Source of the DNA: Kluyvera genomosp. 1
GTDB lineage: Bacteria > Pseudomonadota > Gammaproteobacteria > Enterobacterales > Enterobacteriaceae
Assembly: GCF_001266615.1 (NCBI RefSeq)
Contig: NZ_LGHZ01000038.1
Span: 62,001 to 126,000 of the forward strand
DNA length: 64,000 nucleotides
Direction: 5' to 3'
The notes under the pieces are model-generated. The model had not been told where the DNA came from. It was given only the letters and a program-made list of their open reading frames with translations, and ran no database searches. A program made the position numbers and the translations under genes. Position 1 is the first letter of the stretch. Each line of letters begins with the position of its first letter. Positions 40,694 to 53,759 of this stretch are shown one piece after another.

Positions 40694-40712
40694 TCAGAAA
40701 AGGAGAAGAATA

Positions 40713-41906
40713 ATGGCTAAAGTTACCCGTGCAATTATTGTGGGCGGCGGCATCGGCGGCGCGGCCACCGCGCTGTCGCTGGCGCGTCAGGGCATCCAGG
40801 TGATGCTGCTGGAACAGGCGCATGAAATTGGTGAGATTGGCGCTGGCATCCAGCTGGGGCCGAACGCGTTTTCCGCGCTCGACAGCTTAGGTGTCGGCGA
40901 AGTGGCGCGTCAGCGCGCGGTCTTTACCGACCACATCACCATGATGGATGCGGTCAACGGCGAACAGGTTATCTGCATTGAGACCGGACAGGCGTTCCGC
41001 GATCACTTCGGCGGCCCGTATGCGGTTATCCATCGCGTGGATATTCACGCCACCGTCTGGGAAGCGGCGCTGCAGCATCCGGGGGTTAAGTATCGCACGT
41101 CGACTCACGTGGTTGATATTCGCCAGACGGCGGATGATGTCACCGTTTATGACGATAAAGGCAACAGCTGGACGGCAGATATTCTGATCGGCTGCGACGG
41201 TGTGAAATCGGTGGTGCGCCAGAGCCTGCTTAGCGACAATCCGCGTGTCACCGGGCATGTGGTCTATCGCGCCGTCGTTGAGCGTGAAGATATGCCGGAA
41301 GATCTGCGTATCAACGCGCCGGTGCTGTGGGCGGGCCCGCACTGCCACCTGGTGCACTATCCGCTGCGCGGCGGTAAACAGTACAATCTGGTGGTGACCT
41401 TCCACAGCCGTGAAACCGAAGAGTGGGGCGTGCGCGACGGCAGCAAAGAAGAGGTGATGTCCTATTTCAAAGGCATTCACCCGCGTCCGCGTCAGATGCT
41501 GGATAAACCCACGTCATGGCGTCGCTGGTCGACTGCAGACCGCGAGCCGGTAGAAAAATGGGGCAATGACCGCATCACGCTGGTGGGTGATTCAGCACAC
41601 CCGGTCGCGCAGTATATGGCGCAGGGTGCCTGCATGGCGCTGGAAGATGCGGTGACCTTAGGCAAGGCTTTAACCCAATGTGACGGCGATGCCGCCCGCG
41701 CGTTTGCACTGTATGAGTCGGTGCGGATTCCGCGTACCGCGCGTATCGTGTGGTCAACCCGCGAAATGGGGCGTCTGTACCATGCGGCGGGGGTTGAGCG
41801 TCAGGTACGTAACCTGCTGTGGAAAGGTAAAACCCAGGAAGAGTTCTATCGCGGCATCGAGTGGCTCTACGGCTGGAAAGAAGATAACTGTCTGGAACCG
41901 CGCTAG
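40713..41906 (+). CDS. mhbM: MhbM, 3-hydroxybenzoate 6-hydroxylase
   Basis: Cytoplasmic FAD monooxygenase using NADH and oxygen to turn 3-hydroxybenzoate into gentisate, the entry step of the pathway. 397 residues from the ATG at 40713, which has AGGAG 7 bases upstream; a longer in-frame start inside mhbI is rejected. Class A flavoprotein hydroxylase motifs: GGGIGG at 11-16, ILIGCDGVKSVVR (DG motif) and TLVGDSAHPVAQYMAQGACMALEDA (GD motif). Relatives include salicylate and 6-hydroxynicotinate monooxygenases, but the operon context fits 3-hydroxybenzoate. Confidence 0.93.
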   Translation: MAKVTRAIIVGGGIGGAATALSLARQGIQVMLLEQAHEIGEIGAGIQLGPNAFSALDSLGVGEVARQRAVFTDHITMMDAVNGEQVICIETGQAFRDHFGGPYAVIHRVDIHATVWEAALQHPGVKYRTSTHVVDIRQTADDVTVYDDKGNSWTADILIGCDGVKSVVRQSLLSDNPRVTGHVVYRAVVEREDMPEDLRINAPVLWAGPHCHLVHYPLRGGKQYNLVVTFHSRETEEWGVRDGSKEEVMSYFKGIHPRPRQMLDKPTSWRRWSTADREPVEKWGNDRITLVGDSAHPVAQYMAQGACMALEDAVTLGKALTQCDGDAARAFALYESVRIPRTARIVWSTREMGRLYHAAGVERQVRNLLWKGKTQEEFYRGIEWLYGWKEDNCLEPR

Positions 41907-41915
41907 TCGCGATGA

Positions 41916-41938
41916 CCGGGGGTGCATTAGCCCCCCGG
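41916..41938. terminator. Hairpin between convergent mhbM and the M24-fold gene
   Basis: CCGGGGG pairs with CCCCCGG over a 9-base loop, 10 bases after the mhbM stop and 14 before the neighbouring stop. There is no long T tract on either side, so efficiency is uncertain. Confidence 0.65.
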
Positions 41939-41951
41939 AACAGTGTTTAAA

Positions 41952-43334
41952 TTAACCAACCAATGCCTTATCTTTGGCCAGCATAAACGGCCGCAGATAT
42001 CCCACGCCGTTGGACAACGGAATGACATCGTTGCTGATGGCAATCTTCAGCACGTCGCGAATATAGCGCCGACGCGCTTCAATGCGCGTCCACAGATCCG
42101 GATAATCTTGTGCGATCGTCTGTTGCAGCGCCGTATCCGCCAGTGCCACGCTCTCTTCGGCACTCACCCCGGTGTAGCCCGGCACCGAAGGGATAATATC
42201 GATCTGCAGGATCATGCCGCTTTTTAGCGTCTCGTTCGACGCCGGATAGACCGGTGACGACATCCATTCTTCGTCGGCGCTCAAATGCCCCGGATTGAGA
42301 TGCCAACCGTAGGTTTCTTTCGGCAGTACGCGCTCGATAAGGTTGTACAGCTCACCGCCCGGCATCCCAATCTGAATGTTCTCCAGCCAGTGAGCGACTG
42401 CACCAAAGTATGGCTTCGCCACGCGATCTAAGTAATCTTTTTGCGTTTCCGGTAGCTCGCTTTCATCGGCAATTACAAAGCCGGTGCGGCTGGAGAGCCC
42501 GCCTTTAAAGCCGGTGGTCATCGACAGCGGCTGACCGCGTTCGACCGGTTTATAGGTAGGATAGAGATTGGCTTTCTCAAAACGCTGACCGGTTGCCGCG
42601 ATGGTGACCACCGTCTGATACTGCCCTTCAGCCGCCAGCAATGCGCCTAGCTCGGTTTCACGGATCCCTGGCGTGACGGCATCTAGCGCATTGAGCATGC
42701 AGTTTGAGGCGAGGTTCGCACCGTATTCGTAATGGGCGATTTCATTGGCGTTGTTGACCGTTCGTGCCCCTTTATCGCCGCGAATAAACAAATGCGCGGC
42801 ATTCACTAGCTCCGCATGAGTGCTGTTCTTGACGGCATCGACGATAAAATACGGCAGATCGAATAATTTAGCGTTGTCGGCCTGGGCAGTGGTAAACATC
42901 TTCCAGCCCACCAGGCCAATTTTCGACATCGTACTCAGCCCGGTTTCGTTGAACAGCTGGGCCAGCGGCTTTTCGTTTTCCATCGGCTGGTTGGGCAGGG
43001 AAAATAGCGGGTAGTGCTTGAGGGCAACAGGCAGGCGTGAACGCTGTGCCATTTTGAGGTTTTCATTGCCAAGAATGGCAGTCGCGTGGCCGGATTTATC
43101 CAGCACCAATAGGCCTTCTTCGAAGCGCGGAATAAACCCGGTCAGATATTCAAAGTTGCCGCCATGTTCTTTATCGGCATAAATCACCAGGGCGTCGAAG
43201 CGTTCTTCGCGCATGCGTTCCAGCAGCTTATTTTTGCGCGCAAGCATAGTGGCATCGGTTAATAAAACCGGCGGCACATCGCGAAACTGCTGCGGGGCAG
43301 GCGTGGTTTGTAGCTGGATAACTTTTGAATTCAT
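41952..43334 (-). CDS. M24/creatinase-fold protein with degenerate metal site
   Basis: 460-residue cytoplasmic protein of the Xaa-Pro aminopeptidase/creatinase family: an N-terminal creatinase-like domain (about 25-180) and a C-terminal pita-bread domain (about 195-440). The usual five metal ligands are largely lost: the first Asp falls on Thr273 (SMTTG), the second at LSSRTG (280-285), and the first Glu on Asp379 (LQIDII). His350 and Glu393/394 remain. A metal-independent hydrolase, as creatinase is, or a non-catalytic role is therefore possible. Substrate unknown. The second of two ATGs (43334) is 6 bases from a perfect AGGAGG. It is convergent with mhbM and divergent from dusC, so not part of the mhb operon. 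Confidence 0.85.
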   Translation of the reverse strand: MNSKVIQLQTTPAPQQFRDVPPVLLTDATMLARKNKLLERMREERFDALVIYADKEHGGNFEYLTGFIPRFEEGLLVLDKSGHATAILGNENLKMAQRSRLPVALKHYPLFSLPNQPMENEKPLAQLFNETGLSTMSKIGLVGWKMFTTAQADNAKLFDLPYFIVDAVKNSTHAELVNAAHLFIRGDKGARTVNNANEIAHYEYGANLASNCMLNALDAVTPGIRETELGALLAAEGQYQTVVTIAATGQRFEKANLYPTYKPVERGQPLSMTTGFKGGLSSRTGFVIADESELPETQKDYLDRVAKPYFGAVAHWLENIQIGMPGGELYNLIERVLPKETYGWHLNPGHLSADEEWMSSPVYPASNETLKSGMILQIDIIPSVPGYTGVSAEESVALADTALQQTIAQDYPDLWTRIEARRRYIRDVLKIAISNDVIPLSNGVGYLRPFMLAKDKALVG

Positions 43335-43444
43335 CATTCACCTCCTGGTGTGTCGATAATCGCGATGGTGCATCGCGCTCCTGGCAGTGGAAAGCTGCAT
43401 GTGAAGACGTTACCATAGCGCCTCTTTTTTTTCCGGATAACAAT

Positions 43445-44383
43445 ATGCGTGTTTTACTGGCGCCGATGGAAGGCGTGCTCGATTCGCTGGTGCGCGAGCT
43501 GCTGACCGAAGTGAATGATTACGATCTGTGCATCACCGAATTTTTGCGCGTGGTGGATCAGCTGCTGCCGGTAAAATCATTCCAGAAGCTTTGTCCGGAG
43601 CTACATAACCACAGTCGTACCCCTTCTGGTACTCGCGTGCGAGTCCAGCTATTAGGGCAATACCCGCAGTGGTTGGCGGAAAACGCCGCTCGTGCGGTTG
43701 AACTGGGCTCCTGGGGAGTAGACCTCAACTGCGGCTGTCCGTCGAAGACGGTGAACGGCAGTGGCGGCGGCGCGACGCTGCTGAAAGACCCGGAGCTGAT
43801 TTATCAGGGTGCAAAAGCCATGCGTGAAGCGGTACCGGCGCATTTGCCGGTTACGGTGAAAGTGCGTCTGGGCTGGGACAGCGGCGCGCGGCAGTTTGAA
43901 ATTGCCGATGCGGTACAGCAGGCCGGAGCGACGGAGCTGGCGGTGCACGGGCGAACCAAAGAAGATGGCTACAAGGCCGAGCGGATCAACTGGCAGGCGA
44001 TTGCCGATATCCGCCAGCGTCTGACCATTCCGGTTATCGCCAACGGCGAAATCTGGGACTACCCAAGCGCGCAGGCGTGTATGGCGGTGACCGGCTGCGA
44101 TGCGGTGATGATCGGCCGCGGGGCGCTGAACGTGCCAAACCTGAGCCGGGTCATTAAATACAACGAACCGCGACTCCCGTGGCCGCAGGTGGTTGAGCTG
44201 CTGCAAAAGTACACCCGCCTGGAAAAACAGGGCGATACCGGACTGTACCACGTGGCGCGTATCAAGCAGTGGTTGGGGTATTTGCGCAAAGAGTACGACG
44301 AGGCGACCACGCTGTTTACCGCCGTCCGCGCGCTGCAGGAGTCGAAGCTTATCGCCCAGGTGATTAACGACTGGCGCGGATAA
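43445..44383 (+). CDS. dusC: DusC, tRNA-dihydrouridine(16) synthase
   Basis: Cytoplasmic FMN enzyme reducing U16 of tRNA D-loops with NADPH. TIM barrel beginning [13 protein letters not shown], catalytic Cys98 in [16 protein letters not shown], and phosphate/FMN segments [17 protein letters not shown] and [11 protein letters not shown]. 312 residues (E. coli 315). The ATG at 43445 matches the E. coli start, though a 40-residue longer open frame exists upstream. It is separated from yohJ by the mhb block, and the bgl operon follows. Confidence 0.96.
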   Translation: MRVLLAPMEGVLDSLVRELLTEVNDYDLCITEFLRVVDQLLPVKSFQKLCPELHNHSRTPSGTRVRVQLLGQYPQWLAENAARAVELGSWGVDLNCGCPSKTVNGSGGGATLLKDPELIYQGAKAMREAVPAHLPVTVKVRLGWDSGARQFEIADAVQQAGATELAVHGRTKEDGYKAERINWQAIADIRQRLTIPVIANGEIWDYPSAQACMAVTGCDAVMIGRGALNVPNLSRVIKYNEPRLPWPQVVELLQKYTRLEKQGDTGLYHVARIKQWLGYLRKEYDEATTLFTAVRALQESKLIAQVINDWRG

Positions 44384-44386
44384 AGT

Positions 44387-44402
44387 TCCGATCCACATCA
44401 CA
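44387..44402. promoter_or_regulatory. Candidate CRP site of bglGFB
   Basis: TCCGA-N6-TCACA: perfect right half and three of five in the left. It lies just after dusC and before the bgl leader; E. coli bgl is CRP-activated. Confidence 0.5.
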
Positions 44403-44455
44403 AATTTCCGTTTGCTCCATTGAGCTATTGATACGGAAAATGAAATACTCATAGC

Positions 44456-44518
44456 GATTGTTACTGCTTCGGCAGGCAAAACCTGATTATCTGACGTCTG
44501 TCAGAGTCAGGTTTTTTT
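44456..44518 (+). promoter_or_regulatory. BglG RAT antiterminator and terminator t1
   Basis: The RAT (44456-44484, GATTGTTACTGC...GGCAGGCAAAACCT) nearly matches the E. coli bgl RAT. It overlaps the 5' arm of a terminator whose outer stem ACCTGA/TCAGGT (44481-44512) and inner stem TCTGAC/GTCAGA are followed by T7. Dephosphorylated-EIIB-state-dependent BglG would bind the RAT and block the terminator. Confidence 0.93.
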
Positions 44519-44535
44519 GTTTCTGGGGTTCATAA

Positions 44536-45369
<834 letters not shown>

Positions 45370-45376
45370 CCCCTAA

Positions 45377-48745
<3,369 letters not shown>

Positions 48746-48759
48746 GTCTGAAGTGAACT

Positions 48760-48793
48760 GCGCTTTATCCGGCCTGAAAGCAGGATAAAGCGC
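48760..48793. terminator. Hairpin between convergent bglB and the methyltransferase
   Basis: GCGCTTTATCC (48760-48770) and GGATAAAGCGC (48783-48793) are exact complements with a 12-base loop that can pair further. TTTT follows a few bases later on the plus strand. Confidence 0.75.
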
Positions 48794-48799
48794 GGTGTT

Positions 48800-49534
48800 T
48801 TAGCCCGCTTTTCGGGCACGCAGAATGAAAATCATCGGCCGCTCTTTCTCTTCATCAAGCGCAGGGTTGGCGGCAATTTGCTCCGCCGTTGGTCCCCACT
48901 CATTAAGATGTTCAATCACGAACCCTGCGGCAACCAGCGCGTTAATCCAGCTGCCCAGCGTACGGTGCTGTTTCTTTACGCCGTCGGTAAACCAGTTGCT
49001 GATACGCTCACCTTCTTGCTGATAGCGGCTCACCGGCCAACTTTTCTGCCCGTGTTCATCCACCTGCCAGCCCTGTTTGAGCGGAGCGGTATAGATTGGG
49101 TGTTCGGCGGTGAATACCAGCGTCCCCCCCGGCGTTAATGCCTGATAGACGTTGGCCAAAAGCGGAGCAATATCCGGCAAATAGTGCAGCGTCAGCGAGC
49201 TGTAGACCAGTTCGCAGCTATTGGTGGGCAGATTGAGGGCCTGCAAATCTTCGCGGCGGTACGCAATACCGTCGCCGTCGGTCATCTCGCGTGCGCGTTC
49301 CAGCATCAACCTGGAAAGATCGAGGCCGGTGACCTGCGCTGCGCCCTGGTCGCGCGCCCAGCGGCAAAACCAGCCGTAGCCGCAGCCGAGGTCCACAACC
49401 TTCAGGCCGGTTACCTCAGGCAGCATCTGCTGAATAGTGGGCCATTCCGGCGCGCCGTCCAGCCCCTTGACCGAACGATCAAGGGTGGCATATCCGGCGA
49501 AGAAATTGGCATCGTCGTAAATGTTCTGACTCAT
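48800..49534 (-). CDS. Class I SAM-dependent methyltransferase
   Basis: 244-residue cytoplasmic methyltransferase of unknown substrate. SAM-binding motif I VVDLGCGYG at about 44-52, then acidic motif II (GLDLSRLML), motif III around YRREDLQALNL, and motif IV (ELVYSSLTLHYL). It resembles UbiE/methyltransferase-11 small-molecule enzymes. ATG at 49534 (GGAG 5 bases upstream); a GTG two codons earlier is possible. It lies between the bgl operon and mdtQ, a place where E. coli has other genes, and is alone on its strand. Confidence 0.85.
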   Translation of the reverse strand: MSQNIYDDANFFAGYATLDRSVKGLDGAPEWPTIQQMLPEVTGLKVVDLGCGYGWFCRWARDQGAAQVTGLDLSRLMLERAREMTDGDGIAYRREDLQALNLPTNSCELVYSSLTLHYLPDIAPLLANVYQALTPGGTLVFTAEHPIYTAPLKQGWQVDEHGQKSWPVSRYQQEGERISNWFTDGVKKQHRTLGSWINALVAAGFVIEHLNEWGPTAEQIAANPALDEEKERPMIFILRARKAG

Positions 49535-49666
49535 GTTCACTCCGTGAATTCTCAGTGTTTTTAGCTGTATTTAAGTATGTCTGTTTATGTTCCCACACGC
49601 TTTACTTAAGAGATTTGCTTCATCTAAATTATGATCACACCCTTATTTTGTAACCTGACCGATGAT

Positions 49667-51106
49667 ATGAATCTCACTGTGAAAAAAAGCGTGCTGTCTG
49701 GTTTGCCCCTGCTCATCGCGCTGGCTGGCTGTGCACCCTCGCACGATATTGGCTCTCCTGCAAAACAGCAGGTTCCGGCCTCAACTGTCTCAACCGACCT
49801 TCCTGCGGCGGTACAGCACGGCTGGCCACAGAGTCACTGGTGGCAGGATTATCATGACCCGCAGCTCAATAGCTTAGTGAGCCGCGCACTGGCTAATTCA
49901 CCGGATATGCAGATTGCCGATCAGCGCATCAAGCTGGCGGAAGCCCAGGCGAGAATGTCGCAGGCAAACCTCGGCCCGGAAGTTGATTTTGGCGCCAGCG
50001 TTGAGCGGCAAAAAATGTCGGCAGAGGGCCTGATGGGGCCTTTCGCCACCGATACCGACGGTAACACGGGTCCCTGGTACACTAATGGGACGTTCGGTTT
50101 AACGGCCGGTTGGGATCTTGACCTGTGGGGCAAGAACCGGGCTCTGGTTCAGGCGCGTATTGGTGAAGTTAAAGCGCAGTTGGCCGAACAGGCACAAACT
50201 CGAGAACTGCTATCCAGCAGCGTGGCGCGTCTGTACTGGCAGTGGCAGACCGAGGCGGCAATCCAGGATGTTCTCCAGCAGATTAAAAATGAGCAGAATA
50301 ATATTGTCACCGTGGATACCGCGCTGCTCGAACATGGTATCACCAACTCGGCGGAAGGGGCGGAGAACGATATCAACGTCAGCAAAACCGATGAGCAGCT
50401 GGCGGATGTCGCTGGCAACATGAAAGAGATTGAAGCCCGGTTGATGGCGTTGACCAACAGCCAGAGCCAGTCGCTGAATTTGCGCAAAACGGCACTGCCT
50501 GCCGTCGCCAGCAAAATGCCGACAACGTTAGGTTATGAGCTGCTGGCGCGTCGTCCTGATTTGCAGGAGGCGCATTGGTATATCGAGGCGTCACTGAGCG
50601 AAATCGACGCGGCGAAAGCGGCATTTTATCCGGATATCAACCTGATGGCCTTCCTGCAGCAGGATGCGTTGCACTTAAGCGATTTGTTCCGCCACTCGGC
50701 GCAGCAGATGGGCGTCACCGCAGGCTTAACGCTGCCAATCTTTGATAGCGGCCGTCTCAACGCCAACCTGGATATTGCCAGCGCGCAGAACAATCTTTCC
50801 ATTGCCAAATACAACAAAGCGGTGGTCGATGCGGTTAATCAGGTGGCGAAAACCGCAAGCCAGGTGGAAACGCTGATGGCGAAAAACCAGCAGCAGGCAC
50901 AGGTTGAAAAAGATGTGCAGCGGGTGGTCAATCTGGCGCAGCAGCGCAAGAATGCCGGGATTATTTCGGGGGCAAAAGTGAGCGTGGCGAAACTGCCGGC
51001 GCTGCAGGAGCGAATTAGCGCAATCCGTCTTCACGGCCAGTGGATTGACGCCAGCATTCAGCTGACCTCCGCGCTGGGCGGTGGCTACCACATCACCGAC
51101 AAATAA
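49667..51106 (+). CDS. mdtQ: MdtQ (YohG)-like outer-membrane factor lipoprotein
   Basis: TolC/NodT-type outer-membrane channel of an RND- or MFS-type efflux system. From the ATG at 49667 it has 479 residues (E. coli MdtQ 478), with a lipoprotein signal ending in lipobox LAGC and two OEP repeats. Strongly conserved segments include RQKMSAEGLMGPF-like residues near 115 and INLMAFLQQDALHLSDLFRH near 335. An earlier ATG at 49631 would add 12 residues; neither has a good ribosome site. No partner pump is adjacent. In E. coli K-12 the locus is considered degenerate, but here the frame is intact. Confidence 0.85.
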   Translation: MNLTVKKSVLSGLPLLIALAGCAPSHDIGSPAKQQVPASTVSTDLPAAVQHGWPQSHWWQDYHDPQLNSLVSRALANSPDMQIADQRIKLAEAQARMSQANLGPEVDFGASVERQKMSAEGLMGPFATDTDGNTGPWYTNGTFGLTAGWDLDLWGKNRALVQARIGEVKAQLAEQAQTRELLSSSVARLYWQWQTEAAIQDVLQQIKNEQNNIVTVDTALLEHGITNSAEGAENDINVSKTDEQLADVAGNMKEIEARLMALTNSQSQSLNLRKTALPAVASKMPTTLGYELLARRPDLQEAHWYIEASLSEIDAAKAAFYPDINLMAFLQQDALHLSDLFRHSAQQMGVTAGLTLPIFDSGRLNANLDIASAQNNLSIAKYNKAVVDAVNQVAKTASQVETLMAKNQQQAQVEKDVQRVVNLAQQRKNAGIISGAKVSVAKLPALQERISAIRLHGQWIDASIQLTSALGGGYHITDK

Positions 51107-51123
51107 TTGATACAGTGAATATT

Positions 51124-51150
51124 GCCCTTCCGTTTATACGGCGGAAGGGC
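51124..51150. terminator. Hairpin between convergent mdtQ and yohD
   Basis: GCCCTTCCG and CGGAAGGGC form a 9-bp stem with a 9-base loop. No T tract, so its strength as a terminator is uncertain. Confidence 0.6.
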
Positions 51151-51189
51151 ATCTCCGCAACATCTCAAAACGCTTTTCCGCGATTTTTG

Positions 51190-51762
51190 TTATTCCTGCG
51201 GCTTTCTCGCTTCCCGCCGCTTCAGCCACCAGCGCAGTGCAATCACCAGGACAACGGCCAGCGCCAGCCAAATCAAATGCTTCAGGTGTTTGTCCAGATG
51301 ATGGAGCCATGGGCCGATCGCTTCGCCGCCAAGATAGCCGAGCGTGGTAAACAGCAGCGCCCAGATAAGCGCCCCGACAATATTGAGTGGCAGGAAAATT
51401 TTCGGCGGCAGGCCGCTGGCGCCAATCAGCAACGGGCCGATTACCCGAAAACCATACATAAAGCGCGTGCCGATAACGAACAGGTAAGGATGGCTCTTAA
51501 TTAAGCGTTGCGCCTTGCGAATTCGCGCCTGATGGCGTGAGAAACGCTTAAGTAACCGTCCGCCAAACCGCCGCCCAAGTAGGTACAGCAGCTGATCGCC
51601 AATCATGCCGCCCAGCGCTACCGAAATCACCACCAGTGGAAATTTCAACAGACCCTGATGTGCCGCCACGCCGCCGAGCAGCGTAATTGTCTCGCCTTCT
51701 GCCATGCTGCCGATAATCAGCGCAGCGTAGCCATAGTGGGAAATCAGGTTATTGATATCCAT
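51190..51762 (-). CDS. yohD: YohD, DedA-family membrane protein
   Basis: Inner-membrane DedA-family protein of 190 residues (E. coli 192). DedA proteins support polyprenyl-phosphate or phospholipid flipping and the proton-motive force. Family core ETITLLGGVAAHQGLLKFP near residues 23-41 (the Glu and neighbouring acidic residues are usually essential), then GDQLLYLLGRRFGGRLL and the conserved arginine segment GTRFMYGFRVIGPLLIGAS. It begins with ATG at 51762 and reads toward mdtQ. Confidence 0.93.
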   Translation of the reverse strand: MDINNLISHYGYAALIIGSMAEGETITLLGGVAAHQGLLKFPLVVISVALGGMIGDQLLYLLGRRFGGRLLKRFSRHQARIRKAQRLIKSHPYLFVIGTRFMYGFRVIGPLLIGASGLPPKIFLPLNIVGALIWALLFTTLGYLGGEAIGPWLHHLDKHLKHLIWLALAVVLVIALRWWLKRREARKPQE

Positions 51763-51916
51763 GCAAACACATACTCCTTACAACGTCATTCCCTTAATGA
51801 TACACCCTGATGAGCAGGCTGCGGCTGCGTCTATTTTTCACGTTGTACATAAAATAATCCATTAGCGTGAATTATACTTACAGCAACGTGGTACGAAGCC
51901 GTGCAGAGGAGGCGTT

Positions 51917-52504
51917 ATGAACCATGTATGGGGACTTTTCTCCCACCCTGACAAAGAAATGCATATTATCCGTAGCGAGAACGAAACCGTTTCTCACCAC
52001 TATGTGCATCACGTACTGATCATGGCGGCCATTCCGGTCATCTGTGCTTTCATTGGTACCACCCAGCTTGGCTGGAACTTTGGCGATGGCAATGTCGTCA
52101 GGCTTTCGGTCATGACCGGGCTGGGAATGGCAGTGCTGTTCTACGCCTTAATGCTGGCGGGCGTCGCGGTGATGGGCCGGGTTATCTGGTGGATGGCGCG
52201 TCACTATGCTAATAGACCGTCGCTCAAGCGCTGTATGGTGTTTGCCGGCTATGTGGCAACGCCTATCTTCCTGAGCGGTATCGTTGCGCTGTATCCGCTG
52301 GTTTGGCTGTGTGCGCTGGTCGGTACGGTGGCGCTGTTTTACACCGGCTATCTGCTTTACGTCGGCATCCCAACCTTCCTCAACATTGACCGGGAAGAAG
52401 GGCTGAGCTTTGCCAGTTCGACGCTGGCAATCGGCGTGCTGGTGCTGGAAGTGCTGCTGGCGCTGACCGTTGTGCTGTGGGGCTACGGCTACCGTCTGTT
52501 CTGA
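51917..52504 (+). CDS. yohC: YohC, Yip1-domain inner-membrane protein
   Basis: Inner-membrane protein of 195 residues (same as E. coli) with five hydrophobic segments and a cytoplasmic N-terminus MNHVWGLFSHPDKEMHIIRSE typical of the Yip1 family. Function unknown. Excellent ribosome site GAGGAGG 5 bases upstream of the ATG. The upstream gap to yohD (51763-51916) holds a plausible promoter, and a strong hairpin follows the stop. Confidence 0.93.
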   Translation: MNHVWGLFSHPDKEMHIIRSENETVSHHYVHHVLIMAAIPVICAFIGTTQLGWNFGDGNVVRLSVMTGLGMAVLFYALMLAGVAVMGRVIWWMARHYANRPSLKRCMVFAGYVATPIFLSGIVALYPLVWLCALVGTVALFYTGYLLYVGIPTFLNIDREEGLSFASSTLAIGVLVLEVLLALTVVLWGYGYRLF

Positions 52505-52514
52505 TGTCTTAACT

Positions 52515-52548
52515 CATTGCTGGCGTGGATATAATCACGCCAGCAATG
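52515..52548 (+). terminator. Hairpin terminator after yohC
   Basis: Perfect 13-base arms (CATTGCTGGCGTG / CACGCCAGCAATG) with an 8-base loop, starting 11 bases after the stop and followed by CAGCATTTATT. The short T run makes it a moderate terminator. Confidence 0.75.
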
Positions 52549-52682
52549 CAGCATTTATTCACTATTCTTTACTGGTAGATTCCGCGCACTCCGCGCTATG
52601 ATGAGCTATTCCGCTTCGTAACCGTTTGGTGCGAAGCGGTTGTCTATCATAATGTGCATAAATAACCGCCAGAATACTCACC

Positions 52683-53636
52683 ATGCAGAAATTTCGTGTT
52701 TCCCTGCTCAGCCTTGCTTTAGTGCTGGCTGTGCCTTTTGCGCCTCAGGCGAGTGCAAAAACGGCCGTCTCTGCCGTGGCCTCGCAGCCGGATATTGCCT
52801 CCGGTAGCGCAATGATTGTCGATCTGAATACTAATAAAGTCATTTATTCAAACCAGCCGGATCTCGTGCGCCCGATGGCCTCGATAACCAAGCTGATGAC
52901 GGCGATGGTGGTGCTGGATGCGCATTTACCGCTGGATGAAGTGCTGACGGTTGATATCAGCCACACGCCGGAAATGAAGGGAATTTATTCGCGCGTACGT
53001 TTGAACAGTCAGATCAGCCGTAAAAATATGCTGCTGCTGGCGCTGATGTCTTCTGAAAACCGCGCGGCGGCAAGCCTGGCCCACCATTATCCAGGCGGTT
53101 ATGACGCGTTTATTCGTGCAATGAATGCGAAAGCCAAAGCGCTGGGCATGACCCGTACCCGCTACGTCGAGCCAACGGGGCTGTCGATTCACAACGTGTC
53201 GACCGCGCGTGATCTGACGAAACTGCTGATTGCCACCAAACAGTATCCGCTGATTGGCCAGTTGAGCACGACGAAAGAAGATACTGCGACCTTTGCCCAT
53301 CCGGCTTACACGCTGCCATTCCGCAATACCAATCATCTGGTGTACCGCGATAACTGGAGTATTCAGTTGACCAAAACCGGCTTTACCAATGCTGCCGGTC
53401 ACTGTTTGGTGATGCGCACCGTGATGAACAATCGCCCGGTGGCGATGGTGGTGATGGATGCGTTTGGCAAATATACCCACTTCGCCGACGCCAGTCGTCT
53501 GCGCACGTGGGTGGAGACCGGGAAAGTGATGCCGGTTCCGGCGGCGGCGCTGAGCTATAAAAAGCAAAAAGAAGCCCAGGTGGAAGGCGATATCGCCAGG
53601 GCCCAGCGTAGCGGGCAGACCACCCAGGAAGATTAG
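52683..53636 (+). CDS. pbpG: PbpG, D-alanyl-D-alanine endopeptidase (PBP7)
   Basis: Periplasmic low-molecular-weight penicillin-binding protein that cuts DD-crosslinks in murein. 317 residues; signal peptide ends near residue 25 (APQASA). Serine beta-lactamase-fold motifs: SITK with Ser67 and Lys70, SEN at 124-126, KTG at 231-233. C-terminal tail ([20 protein letters not shown]) is charged and may contact the membrane. Own promoter in the 52549-52682 gap is likely. Confidence 0.96.
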   Translation: MQKFRVSLLSLALVLAVPFAPQASAKTAVSAVASQPDIASGSAMIVDLNTNKVIYSNQPDLVRPMASITKLMTAMVVLDAHLPLDEVLTVDISHTPEMKGIYSRVRLNSQISRKNMLLLALMSSENRAAASLAHHYPGGYDAFIRAMNAKAKALGMTRTRYVEPTGLSIHNVSTARDLTKLLIATKQYPLIGQLSTTKEDTATFAHPAYTLPFRNTNHLVYRDNWSIQLTKTGFTNAAGHCLVMRTVMNNRPVAMVVMDAFGKYTHFADASRLRTWVETGKVMPVPAAALSYKKQKEAQVEGDIARAQRSGQTTQED

Positions 53637-53644
53637 TCCTTGAA

Positions 53645-53750
53645 ACATTCAGGTTAGATCAAGGCGGCAATTGAACGAATCCCAGGCGCGTACATAAGGA
53701 CGTGACTGGGGGGAGTAAAGGCCGCCAATGCCGAGATAGCTTGAATGATA
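53645..53750. repeat. Degenerate ERIC-like palindrome
   Basis: About 106 bp between pbpG and the acetyltransferase gene. Ends CATTCA and TGAATG are complementary; GGCGGC pairs with GCCGCC inside; the centre holds GAATCCCAGG and GTGACTGGGGGG, like the ERIC core. The flanks differ from the ERIC at 29814, so it is a diverged or related element. Confidence 0.65.
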
Positions 53751-53759
53751 ACGTGTAGA

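Noticed and set aside
40620-40712. N-terminal extension of MhbM into mhbI
   Set aside because: Arg-rich and unlike flavoprotein N-termini; AGGAG precedes the internal ATG.
43325-43444. Forty-residue upstream extension of DusC
   Set aside because: It would overlap the start region of the divergent M24-fold gene and is absent from E. coli DusC, which begins [10 protein letters not shown].
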